From Myxococcales bacterium (GTDB lineage Bacteria; Myxococcota_A; Bradymonadia; UBA4248): a DNA stretch of 13,722 bases. Shown in pieces: positions 1-6,068 of this stretch (the first letter of the stretch is position 1; the number at the start of each line of letters is the position of its first letter). The notes below the pieces were generated by a model. That model made no database searches. It was not told the DNA's origin and saw only the letters and a list, made by a program, of their open reading frames with translations. The translations under genes and the position numbers were made by a program. The DNA is taken from the NCBI GenBank assembly GCA_004554395.1, contig SFMP01000106.1:1-13722 (forward strand), in the 5' to 3' direction.

Positions 1-10
1 AAAAAGGGAA

Positions 11-28
11 TTTTTTTTTTTTTTTTTT
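11..28. repeat. T18 homopolymer tract
   Basis: Eighteen consecutive T residues follow a short A/G-rich stretch at the window start. This may be the U-tract of a terminator for a gene lying before the window, but the hairpin arm would be outside it. It could also act as an AT-rich upstream element for the lexA promoter that follows. Confidence 0.5.
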
Positions 29-52
29 CAGTGAAATTCTTTCTATAATTAT

Positions 53-82
53 TTGCATTTATTTTTAGAGATCATCTATAAT
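53..82 (+). promoter_or_regulatory. sigma70-type promoter of lexA
   Basis: A -35 element TTGCAT (53-58) and a perfect -10 TATAAT (77-82) are separated by 18 bases. Transcription would start near 89-90 and leave a leader of about 100 bases before lexA. A second TATAAT at 44-49 has no clear -35. The call rests on consensus match only. Confidence 0.6.
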
Positions 83-136
83 GATTTTACGTAGCGCAAT
101 CGAATAAAATTCTTGCGCACCATACGTCAAATTCAT

Positions 137-161
137 GCACGTATTTCATAACGAAATGTGC
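137..161. promoter_or_regulatory. palindrome in lexA leader, candidate operator
   Basis: Arms GCAC-GT-ATTTC (137-147) and GAAAT-GTGC (153-161) are complementary except for a 2-base bulge, around a 5-base centre. The element lies between the predicted start of transcription and the lexA ribosome binding site. LexA usually represses its own gene, so this is a candidate operator. It does not match the LexA boxes I know from Escherichia, Bacillus or Myxococcus, so the assignment is inference. Confidence 0.3.
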
Positions 162-193
162 CCACTCATCGGTCGTGATACAGGAGGAAGATC

Positions 194-931
194 ATGTCGA
201 AACACCTAACAAAACGTCAAGCAGGCGTTTATCTCTACATCTACGATTACATTCAAGAGAACCACTATCCACCTACGGTGCGCGAAATCGCCGATGCGTT
301 CCAAATCAGTTCGACAAACGGCGTCGTCGAGCATCTCAAGGCGTTGGGTCGCAAGGGTTTCATCGAAAAAGACTCCTTCAAGAGCCGAGCCATTCGCCCC
401 CTCGTGGCGCGCGAAAAAGCCGTCATGATTCTCGATGGCATCATTCCCAACGAAGTCCCGACGCCGGCCAAACCCCCGCGTCCGGCGCGACGCCCCGCGC
501 AAACATACGCCCCCGCACAGCTTCCCTCCGCGCCGCGCCCACAAATGCGACTCTTGGGCAATATCGCTTGCGGCTCACCCATCTACGCCGAAGAAAACTT
601 CGACAACACCATCGAACTCGATCCGCATCTCTTTAGCCGCGGCGGCGAAGAATGCTACGCTCTCCGCGTCCGCGGCACGAGCATGATCGGCGATGGCATC
701 ATGCCCGGCGATATCGTCGTCGTTCGACCTCAAAAAACTGCCGAAGATGGCGAACTCATCGCTGCCATGATCGACGGTAGCGCAACCGTCAAACGATACG
801 AAAAACGAAAAGGTCTCATCTACCTCGTCCCATCCAATCCCGACATGGAACCCATCGTCATCCACCCCGAAGACAATGCCGATTTCCAAATCCTCGGTTC
901 CATCCGCGGCGTCTTGCGCATCTACCAATAA
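194..931 (+). CDS. lexA: LexA, SOS repressor
   Basis: LexA is the SOS transcriptional repressor. RecA filaments trigger its self-cleavage, which releases DNA-repair genes. The 245-residue product has an N-terminal winged helix-turn-helix (about 1-70) with the family pattern PPTVREIADAF followed by EHLKALGRKGFIE. A long Pro/Ala/Arg-rich linker spans about 85-117. The C-terminal S24 peptidase-like domain carries nucleophile Ser163 in GTSMIGDG and general base Lys200 in ATVKRYE. Their 37-residue spacing equals that of the E. coli pair. The predicted scissile bond is Cys126-Gly127 in IACGSP, where E. coli has Ala-Gly; Cys-Gly is also used in UmuD. At 245 residues it is about 40 longer than E. coli LexA (202), mostly in the linker. 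An AGGAGGA-type site at 182-188 sets the start. recN and rdgC lie in the same window. Confidence 0.96.
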   Translation: MSKHLTKRQAGVYLYIYDYIQENHYPPTVREIADAFQISSTNGVVEHLKALGRKGFIEKDSFKSRAIRPLVAREKAVMILDGIIPNEVPTPAKPPRPARRPAQTYAPAQLPSAPRPQMRLLGNIACGSPIYAEENFDNTIELDPHLFSRGGEECYALRVRGTSMIGDGIMPGDIVVVRPQKTAEDGELIAAMIDGSATVKRYEKRKGLIYLVPSNPDMEPIVIHPEDNADFQILGSIRGVLRIYQ

Positions 932-952
932 ACTTGCGCATCTACCAATCAT
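913..952. repeat. 20-base tandem duplication across the lexA stop codon
   Basis: The 17-base word CTTGCGCATCTACCAAT occurs at 913-929 and again at 933-949, an offset of 20 bases. The first copy encodes the last LexA residues and overlaps the TAA stop; the second is untranslated. This is a recent-looking tandem duplication of the 3' end of the gene. Confidence 0.9.
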
Positions 953-975
953 CCAAATCTCTTAACTTTTTCAGA

Positions 976-1004
976 TTTACCCCCGCCCAAAAGACGGGGG
1001 TAAA
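976..1004 (+). terminator. GC-rich hairpin after lexA, probable terminator
   Basis: TTTACCCCCG (976-985) and CGGGGGTAAA (995-1004) form a perfect 10-base-pair stem with a 9-base loop, 45 bases after the lexA stop. No U-tract follows on either strand, so it is not a textbook Rho-independent terminator. It may still end the transcript or protect its 3' end. Confidence 0.5.
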
Positions 1005-1011
1005 AAATGAT

Positions 1012-1039
1012 TTGACTCCGCAAAAAACGTGCATACTCC
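1012..1039 (+). promoter_or_regulatory. possible promoter upstream of the DUF3467 gene
   Basis: TTGACT at 1012-1017 is a good -35 element. The best -10 candidates are CATACT at 1032-1037 (spacer 14, short) or TACTCC at 1034-1039 (spacer 16, poor match). A promoter is expected here because the lexA hairpin precedes and a gene follows, but the -10 is uncertain. Confidence 0.3.
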
Positions 1040-1066
1040 TACACGCGCTGGCGATGCGCAACGCCT

Positions 1067-1093
1067 CCCCTCGCAAAGGGGCTTTTCTTTTCA
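1067..1093 (+). terminator. terminator-like hairpin in the DUF3467 leader
   Basis: CCCCT (1067-1071) pairs with AGGGG (1077-1081) across a small loop, followed by a T-rich stretch with one C. It lies upstream of the DUF3467 gene and just after the possible promoter, so it could act as an attenuator or end a very short leader RNA. Confidence 0.4.
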
Positions 1094-1118
1094 GCTCTTT
1101 TGCGATATGAATGCGCCC

Positions 1119-1152
1119 GCGGATTTCCGCTTCGTTTTTTTCTTTTTTTTTT
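1119..1152 (+). terminator. second hairpin plus long T-tract directly before the DUF3467 ribosome binding site
   Basis: GCGG (1119-1122) pairs with CCGC (1127-1130) around a 4-base loop. T7-C-T10 follows at 1135-1152. The structure ends 5 bases before the AGGA of the DUF3467 ribosome binding site. As a terminator it would act on leader transcripts, not on a finished gene. Confidence 0.4.
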
Positions 1153-1168
1153 GAGTTAGGAAAGCATC

Positions 1169-1450
1169 ATGGCTGACGACAAAAAACAACCCCAAGGTCT
1201 CCAATTCCAAATCAACGAAACGACGGCTCAAGGCCTCTATGCCAACTTGGCAATCGTCTCCAACATGGACAGCGAATTCATCCTCGATTTCGCCTTCGTT
1301 CAACCCGGGCAAAACCCCGTCAAAGTTCATTCGCGTATCATCATGAGCCCGAAACAAGCCAAACGCCTCGCCGTTACGCTCTCCAATGGCATCGTCCAAT
1401 TCGAAGAAAAGAACGGCACGATCGATATCTCCGTTCCCGAAAGCAAGTAA
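1169..1450 (+). CDS. DUF3467 family protein
   Basis: This 93-residue protein matches my knowledge of the DUF3467 family, small cytosolic proteins of unknown function common in deltaproteobacteria and Bacteroidota. Typical features are the central YANLAIVSNMDSEFILDFAF block (24-43), the KVHSRIIMSPKQAKRL block (about 52-67), and a C-terminal helix then strand (residues 68-90). It has no signal peptide or membrane segment. The ribosome binding site AGGA (1158-1161) sits 7 bases before the ATG. The MobA-like gene starts 12 bases after its stop, so the two are probably co-transcribed. The leader carries two terminator-like hairpins. No biochemical role is known to me. Confidence 0.88.
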   Translation: MADDKKQPQGLQFQINETTAQGLYANLAIVSNMDSEFILDFAFVQPGQNPVKVHSRIIMSPKQAKRLAVTLSNGIVQFEEKNGTIDISVPESK

Positions 1451-1462
1451 TCTAGGCTAATC

Positions 1463-2074
1463 ATGCGCTTCGAAGCCGTCATCTGCGCCGCAGGCGGCGG
1501 CACGCGCATGGGCAAAAACAAGGCCCTGTGCCAACTCTCGAGCGACGAAACTTTTCTCTCATCCATCGTCTCTTCGATTCGCTCCATTAGCCACGACGCC
1601 CCCATTGCCGTCGTCATCGGCGCACAAGCCGAAGAAGTCAAATCGATTCATCGCTCGCTTTGCGACGATCCCAACCTCTTTTGGGTCGAAAATTTATCTT
1701 GGCAATCGACGCACATGCTCGATTCGCTCATGCTCGGTCTATACGCGCTCCCGCGCCATTGCATCGCCCTACATTGGCCCGTCGATTGCATCGGCATCGC
1801 GCCCGCCGACATCGCCCGCCTCATCGAAGCCCCCGACGCCCCCTTCGCCGTCTTGTCGTTCCAAGGCACGCCTGGGCATCCGCTGCGAATCAGCGCAAAT
1901 AAAGCCGACTGGATGCGCGATAACGCCGCATCTTTCCAATCACTCAAACAAATCATCCACGACGACAAACGCATCTTCGTCGAATCCAATACATTCGCCA
2001 TCGTCAATTGCAACGACCCCAACCGACTCGCACAAATCCAACAACTACGCGATAAAACGCCTACAACCACGTAG
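1463..2074 (+). CDS. MobA-like NTP transferase
   Basis: The 203-residue product belongs to the MobA-like nucleotidyltransferase fold (NTP_transf_3), which transfers a nucleotide from an NTP to a cofactor or sugar phosphate. The N-terminal nucleotide-binding signature AAGGGTRMGKNKAL (9-22) is intact, with Lys20 at the usual catalytic position. The metal-binding aspartate is probably Asp108 in the PVDC segment (106-109). The GHP motif at 138-140 matches the substrate loop of MocA-type enzymes. These features resemble molybdenum cofactor cytidylyl- or guanylyltransferases, but no molybdopterin genes are nearby and the substrate is unresolved. The start follows a weak AGG (1455-1457). It is the second gene of a likely operon with the DUF3467 gene. 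Confidence 0.82.
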   Translation: MRFEAVICAAGGGTRMGKNKALCQLSSDETFLSSIVSSIRSISHDAPIAVVIGAQAEEVKSIHRSLCDDPNLFWVENLSWQSTHMLDSLMLGLYALPRHCIALHWPVDCIGIAPADIARLIEAPDAPFAVLSFQGTPGHPLRISANKADWMRDNAASFQSLKQIIHDDKRIFVESNTFAIVNCNDPNRLAQIQQLRDKTPTTT

Positions 2075-2124
2075 TTTTTTGCGCTCCCACGAGTAGATGT
2101 AGAATCGCCCCCTTCCAAAAAAAC

Positions 2125-2184
2125 AAGCCTTCAAAGCCTCCAAAAAGCCTTCAAAGCCTCCAAAAAGCCTTCAGAGCTCAAAAA
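2125..2184. repeat. 20-base tandem repeat, two exact copies and one decayed
   Basis: The unit AAGCCTTCAAAGCCTCCAAA occurs at 2125-2144 and 2145-2164. A diverged third copy follows at 2165-2184. Each unit is built of two similar 10-base halves. Related C-rich words continue to about 2215. It lies between the MobA-like gene and the phosphofructokinase gene and is not coding in any convincing frame. Confidence 0.9.
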
Positions 2185-2272
2185 CCACCTCTAAAGCCCC
2201 AAAATAGCCCCCCAATGAGCCCTCGAGAGCAGATTCAAACACAATAAGCACAAATGCGGCGCAAAGATCCGT

Positions 2273-2321
2273 GCATATTCGCATCGTTTATGATAAGCCA
2301 ACGGCGCTTCCGCATATTCGC
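2273..2321. promoter_or_regulatory. duplicated 10-base word upstream of the phosphofructokinase gene
   Basis: GCATATTCGC occurs exactly at 2273-2282 and 2312-2321, 39 bases apart and just upstream of the translation start. Two spaced identical words in a promoter region suggest a regulator binding site, though chance duplication is possible. No clear -35/-10 pair was found between them. Confidence 0.3.
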
Positions 2322-2365
2322 GATTGAGCGGCGGGTTTGATTCATCTGCACTATTAGGAGAAACA

Positions 2366-3634
2366 ATGTCTGAACAAAATTCGAACATTCGTCGAGTTGG
2401 GATCCTCTTCGCCGGTGGCCCGGCACCTGGCGCAAACGCCGTCATTTCGTCGGCTGCCCTCGCTTTTGTCAAAGCTGGCATCGAAGTCATCGGCTTCTTA
2501 CACGGGTATTCGAACCTTCAGAATTTTGACGAAAAAGACGCCCCTCTCATCGAAGGCGAAGCCTACGAAGTCTTGAACTTCAAAAAGATCATCGGCGCTC
2601 GCAATCGCCGCGGCATCATGATCGGTACGGCTCGCGCCAACCCCGGAAAACAGATCAATAAACCCGCCGACCTCGACGACGAAGAAAAAGCCGCTCCGCT
2701 ACGACGCACCTATCTCGGGCTCCGTAGCCTCGAAGTCGACGCGCTCATCTCCATCGGCGGCGACGATACGCTCAAAACAGCCAACAAACTCTTCGAATAC
2801 CAAAACCACGCAAAAGTCGATAAACGCGTCCGCGTCATCCATCTCCCCAAGACGATCGACAACGACTACAACGGCATCGACTTCACTTTCGGCTATTTCA
2901 CCGCAGTCCACTTCATGTCTCAAGAAGTGCGCAATCTCCAAGCCGACGCACTCGCATCGGGCGCCTACTTCATCGCCGAATGCATGGGCCGTAAAGCCGG
3001 CTGGCTCTCCTACGGCGTCGCCATGGCCGGCGAAGCTCAAATGGTCGTCGGCGTCGAAGATATCCCCGTCTTGATGAAAAACGCCGGAAGAGAATACAAC
3101 GGATTCCTCGACATCAACGTCCTCGTCGATCACATCGTCGACCTCATCCGCGTCCGCGCTCTGCGAAAACAAAAACACGGCGTCATCGTCTTGGCCGAAG
3201 GCCTCGCCGAAAAACTCCCAAGCGATTTCCTCGAAGCCACCACGCGCGACGAACACGGCCACATCTCCTTGGGCGATGTACACCTCGGCCACCTCGTCGC
3301 AAAAATGTGCATGAAACGACTCGAAGAACTCGGGTTGCAAAAAGTCAAAATCAACGGCGTTCAACTCGGCTACGAATCGCGCTGCGCAAGCCCACATGCC
3401 TACGACGTCATGCTCGGCAGCTGCCTCGGCGTCGGCGCCTATATCGCACTCGTCGAAAAACAACTCGATGGACACATGGTCTCGACGATCGGCCAGCTCG
3501 AACACTGCTTCGTACCATTCAACGAACTCGTCGACCCCGTCACACTCGTCACTGAAGTCCGATATATCAACCCTGGCAGCGATTTCCACAAACTCGCCAT
3601 GCTCCTGAGCGACGACTTCGGCACGCGCGTCTAA
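2366..3634 (+). CDS. pfp: PPi-dependent 6-phosphofructokinase
   Basis: This 422-residue enzyme interconverts fructose 6-phosphate and fructose 1,6-bisphosphate in the cytosol. Two residues that separate PPi from ATP users point to pyrophosphate: GGDD at 131-134 (ATP enzymes have GGDG) and PKTIDND at 161-167 (ATP enzymes have PGTIDND). The PPi reaction is reversible and can serve glycolysis and gluconeogenesis. The nucleotide-loop region is GGPAPGAN (17-24), and the fructose 6-phosphate MGR motif is at 207-209. Length fits the longer bacterial PPi forms (about 400 residues) rather than the 320-residue E. coli PfkA. I start at ATG 2366 because AGGAG lies at 2356-2360; an in-frame ATG at 2324 would add 14 residues without a ribosome binding site. 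A strong terminator follows, so it is probably monocistronic. Confidence 0.93.
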   Translation: MSEQNSNIRRVGILFAGGPAPGANAVISSAALAFVKAGIEVIGFLHGYSNLQNFDEKDAPLIEGEAYEVLNFKKIIGARNRRGIMIGTARANPGKQINKPADLDDEEKAAPLRRTYLGLRSLEVDALISIGGDDTLKTANKLFEYQNHAKVDKRVRVIHLPKTIDNDYNGIDFTFGYFTAVHFMSQEVRNLQADALASGAYFIAECMGRKAGWLSYGVAMAGEAQMVVGVEDIPVLMKNAGREYNGFLDINVLVDHIVDLIRVRALRKQKHGVIVLAEGLAEKLPSDFLEATTRDEHGHISLGDVHLGHLVAKMCMKRLEELGLQKVKINGVQLGYESRCASPHAYDVMLGSCLGVGAYIALVEKQLDGHMVSTIGQLEHCFVPFNELVDPVTLVTEVRYINPGSDFHKLAMLLSDDFGTRV

Positions 3635-3678
3635 CGCCTGCCCAAACCCGTTCTACAGCTAGCCATCGAGCCGACCGA

Positions 3679-3715
3679 GCGCTCGTCCACCGTCTCTTTT
3701 TCATTCGACGAGCGC
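3679..3715. repeat. 9-base-pair inverted repeat after pfp
   Basis: GCGCTCGTC (3679-3687) and GACGAGCGC (3707-3715) are exactly complementary, with a 19-base loop that contains a T-run. The position suggests a 3' end structure of the pfp transcript. No gene was seen between 3635 and 3888. Confidence 0.6.
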
Positions 3716-3765
3716 AAATCCAGGTCTTCAAAGCCCATCAACGCATACGCGTCCCAATCGGCTTC

Positions 3766-3809
3766 GCGGATATCGACGGGAGTCATCCCCATCGGTATCC
3801 GCTTTTTTT
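3766..3809 (+). terminator. Rho-independent terminator of pfp
   Basis: GCGGATATCGA (3766-3776) pairs with TCGGTATCCGC (3792-3802) in an 11-pair stem with one wobble. Additional GGG/CCC pairing sits inside the loop. A run of seven T residues follows at 3803-3809. This is the clearest terminator in the left half of the window. Confidence 0.85.
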
Positions 3810-3888
3810 ATGGCGATTTTGACGCATACCGATAAAATGATCTCAATTTGAGCTTACGAACGCCGACCTACGCAAATTGGGAGATCTC

Positions 3889-5898
3889 ATGCAAACTAAA
3901 TCATCGTTTCGATTGTTATGCACATTTATCGGGCTATGCTCCGTACTTTCGACATCTTGCGACGAAACCGTCGTCTCAATCGAAGACGATACGCCGGCAT
4001 GCAAAAACGCCTGCAAATCCGAATCTTTCCGCTGCTACGACGAAAGACAAATCGAAATTTGCATCGTCAAAAGCAACGGTTGCACGTCTTGGTCCGATCC
4101 ACAACTCTGCCCAAGCAGTTCGGTCTGCATCGATAACACTTGTCAATCGTGCCCCGATACATCCTGCGAGCCCAATCAAAGATCTTGCGACGCCAAAGGC
4201 GCACGCGTTTGCGGCGATTTCGACGGCAACGGATGCTTCGAATGGTCTCAATACACGCCGTGCCCAAGCGGCTGCAATGGCGACGTCTGTAACGGTTGCA
4301 CAAACCAATGCGAGCCCAATCAAAGATCTTGCGACGCCAAAGGCGCACGCGTTTGCGGCGATTTCGACGGCAACGGCTGCTTCGAATGGTCAAACTACAC
4401 GCCATGCCCAAGCAGTTGCGACGGCGACGTGTGCCGAGAATGCCAAAACGCCTGCACCAATGGCAAAAAATCTTGCGACGCCAAAGGCGCACGCGTTTGC
4501 GGCGATTTCGACGGCAACGGCTGCTTCGAATGGTCAAACTACACGCCATGCCCAAGCGGTTGCGACGGCGACGTGTGCAAAGCCGCTCCGAGCTACGAAC
4601 CGACGCGATACCCAGGCAATGCCATACTCTCCCCCATCACGCCCTACGTCGTCGATAAAATGAAAGCCATCCGGAACAAAAACAAATCGCGCAACGACAA
4701 CTCATTCATGAAACTCGGCGACTCTCACATGTACGAAGGATCCTCGTTCATGTATTGTTTCTCCAACAAAAGCCCAAAACACACCGGATACGACCTCGCC
4801 GGAATCCCCGTCACCGACGCAGTCTCGGCGTTTCAATCCTCTTTCGACGCCTTCGCTCGCGTCTCGGTCACCACCGTCCTCGGAAAAACGGCAAACCTCC
4901 CCATCGCCAACGGAAACTCACTCCTCAACCAAGAAATCTCCGCCACAAACCCGCGATTCGCTTTCTACGGATTCGGCACAAACGACATGGGCTGGTTCGA
5001 CTACCGAAAATTCAAAACCAACAACCAAGGCGGCTATTTCTACGCCATGCAACTCTACTATCGAAACGTCCTAGCCGCCATCGACGCTCTCATCGCCGCC
5101 GGCATCATCCCCATCGTCATCGGCACCGGATGGCGAAACGAAAAAGCCAAATACTACGGCACACAAACGCAAGTCGCCGACAAAGACCTCCCCAAACATT
5201 TCGTCACCTCTTTCAACGCCGTCTCGCGCGGAATCGCCGAATTCTACCAAATCCCCTACTACAACCTGCAACTCTCACACGACAAAATCGAAAACTTCGG
5301 CCTCAGCACCGACGGAATACACCACAAAACCATCCACAACGGCTGCGATTTCACCACAAACGGCCTCACCGCTGGCGCAAACCGCCGAAACCGCTACGCC
5401 ATCGAACAACTCCAAAACGCCTGGCGCACCACCGTCAAATCCTCACCCGCACCCGCCACCCAAACTCACCCCTTCCAAGGCAACGGATCACACGCCAACC
5501 CCTACATCATCCCCGATCTCCCCTACACGCACATGGCGTCGACAGCCAACGCCGAAACAAAATTCGACACCTACAGCTGCAACACATCTGTCAAAGAATT
5601 CGGCCCCGAAAAGCTCTACAAACTCACCGTCTCCAAGCAAACTCGCATCCGCGCCTTCGCCATGAGCGCCTCAGGCGTCGACGTCGACATTCACCTACTC
5701 TCCGCCCCCAACGCCAACGCCTGCCTCGCACGCGGCGACAAATGGATCGAAGCCAAACTCTCCGCCGGCACCTACTACTTCGCCATCGATACTTACAACG
5801 AAAACCGCACCAACTCCAACGCTGGCACCTACCTCTTCGGCATACACACTTGCGACCCCGACGACGCCGACTGCGGCTCTCGCAATATCGGCGAGTAG
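3889..5898 (+). CDS. Cys-rich repeat lipoprotein with SGNH hydrolase and PPC-like domain
   Basis: The 669-residue product has a signal peptide ending in LSTSC, with Cys24 as the probable lipidation site; the -3 residue is Ser, so the lipobox is imperfect. One degenerate Cys-rich repeat (about 38-85) is followed by three almost identical 48-residue repeats starting at 93, 141 and 189. Each has the order C-x-SC-DAKGARVCGDFDGNGC-FEWS-YTPCPS-C-GDVC. An SGNH/GDSL hydrolase domain follows (about 270-515): Ser279 in GDS, Asn365 in GTND, and Asp475/His478 in DGIHH. The C-terminal part (about 554-655) resembles the pre-peptidase C-terminal (PPC) domain, with DVDIHLL and AGTYYFAIDTY. It is probably a surface esterase or carbohydrate deacylase; the substrate is unknown. 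GGGAG (3879-3883) decides for ATG 3889 over an in-frame TTG at 3877. An isolated gene behind a terminator. Confidence 0.85.
   Translation: MQTKSSFRLLCTFIGLCSVLSTSCDETVVSIEDDTPACKNACKSESFRCYDERQIEICIVKSNGCTSWSDPQLCPSSSVCIDNTCQSCPDTSCEPNQRSCDAKGARVCGDFDGNGCFEWSQYTPCPSGCNGDVCNGCTNQCEPNQRSCDAKGARVCGDFDGNGCFEWSNYTPCPSSCDGDVCRECQNACTNGKKSCDAKGARVCGDFDGNGCFEWSNYTPCPSGCDGDVCKAAPSYEPTRYPGNAILSPITPYVVDKMKAIRNKNKSRNDNSFMKLGDSHMYEGSSFMYCFSNKSPKHTGYDLAGIPVTDAVSAFQSSFDAFARVSVTTVLGKTANLPIANGNSLLNQEISATNPRFAFYGFGTNDMGWFDYRKFKTNNQGGYFYAMQLYYRNVLAAIDALIAAGIIPIVIGTGWRNEKAKYYGTQTQVADKDLPKHFVTSFNAVSRGIAEFYQIPYYNLQLSHDKIENFGLSTDGIHHKTIHNGCDFTTNGLTAGANRRNRYAIEQLQNAWRTTVKSSPAPATQTHPFQGNGSHANPYIIPDLPYTHMASTANAETKFDTYSCNTSVKEFGPEKLYKLTVSKQTRIRAFAMSASGVDVDIHLLSAPNANACLARGDKWIEAKLSAGTYYFAIDTYNENRTNSNAGTYLFGIHTCDPDDADCGSRNIGE
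4165..4578 (+). repeat. three 144-base coding repeats in the lipoprotein gene
   Basis: Copies begin at 4165, 4309 and 4453, exactly 144 bases (48 codons) apart; the third is cut short at 4578. The core encoding CDAKGARVCGDFDGNGC is almost identical at DNA level, including synonymous positions. This points to recent duplication or gene conversion. An older, diverged copy lies at about 3988-4131. Confidence 0.9.
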
Positions 5899-5942
5899 CG
5901 CGGACTTTTTACTCACCGACGACGAAAAACACTCCATACGTG

Positions 5943-6060
5943 CGTGCTTCGTTTCGTAGCACGGGGGGAAGCCTCCCCCCGCGCGGCTATTGACCTGCGG
6001 CCAATACGCCGCTCCCCCCTCTGCGGGCGCTCAATCGCCGCGCCCGCAACGCCCGGGCTC
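5943..6060. repeat. GC-rich cluster of nested hairpins between converging genes
   Basis: This 118-base block holds several stems in series. GTGCT/AGCAC is at 5944-5962. CGGGGGG (5962-5968) pairs with CCCCCCG (5975-5981). GCGGGCG (6023-6029) pairs with CGCCCGC (6041-6047). A GCCCGGGC palindrome lies near 6051. A second C6 run near 6014 offers an alternative partner for the G6 run. It sits between the end of the lipoprotein gene (+) and the end of the outer-membrane gene (-), so it may terminate both. Its dense palindromes resemble a dispersed intergenic repeat (REP-like), which cannot be confirmed from one copy. Confidence 0.6.
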
Positions 6061-6068
6061 AAATTCCA

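Noticed and set aside
2125..2215. Possible CRISPR array
   Set aside because: The units are 20 bases in direct tandem with no spacers, and no cas gene is present.
2699..3589. Minus-strand 296-residue open frame opposite pfp
   Set aside because: It is a shadow of the phosphofructokinase codons, very rich in Asp, Glu, Val and Phe, with no recognisable domain.
3819..3838. TTGACG and TAAAAT upstream of the lipoprotein gene as a promoter
   Set aside because: The spacer is only 8 bases, too short for a sigma70 promoter; no better pair was found, so none is listed.
4755..5993. Plus-strand 412-residue Arg/His/Pro-rich frame inside the lipoprotein gene
   Set aside because: It is an out-of-frame shadow; the main frame carries complete SGNH motifs and a signal peptide.
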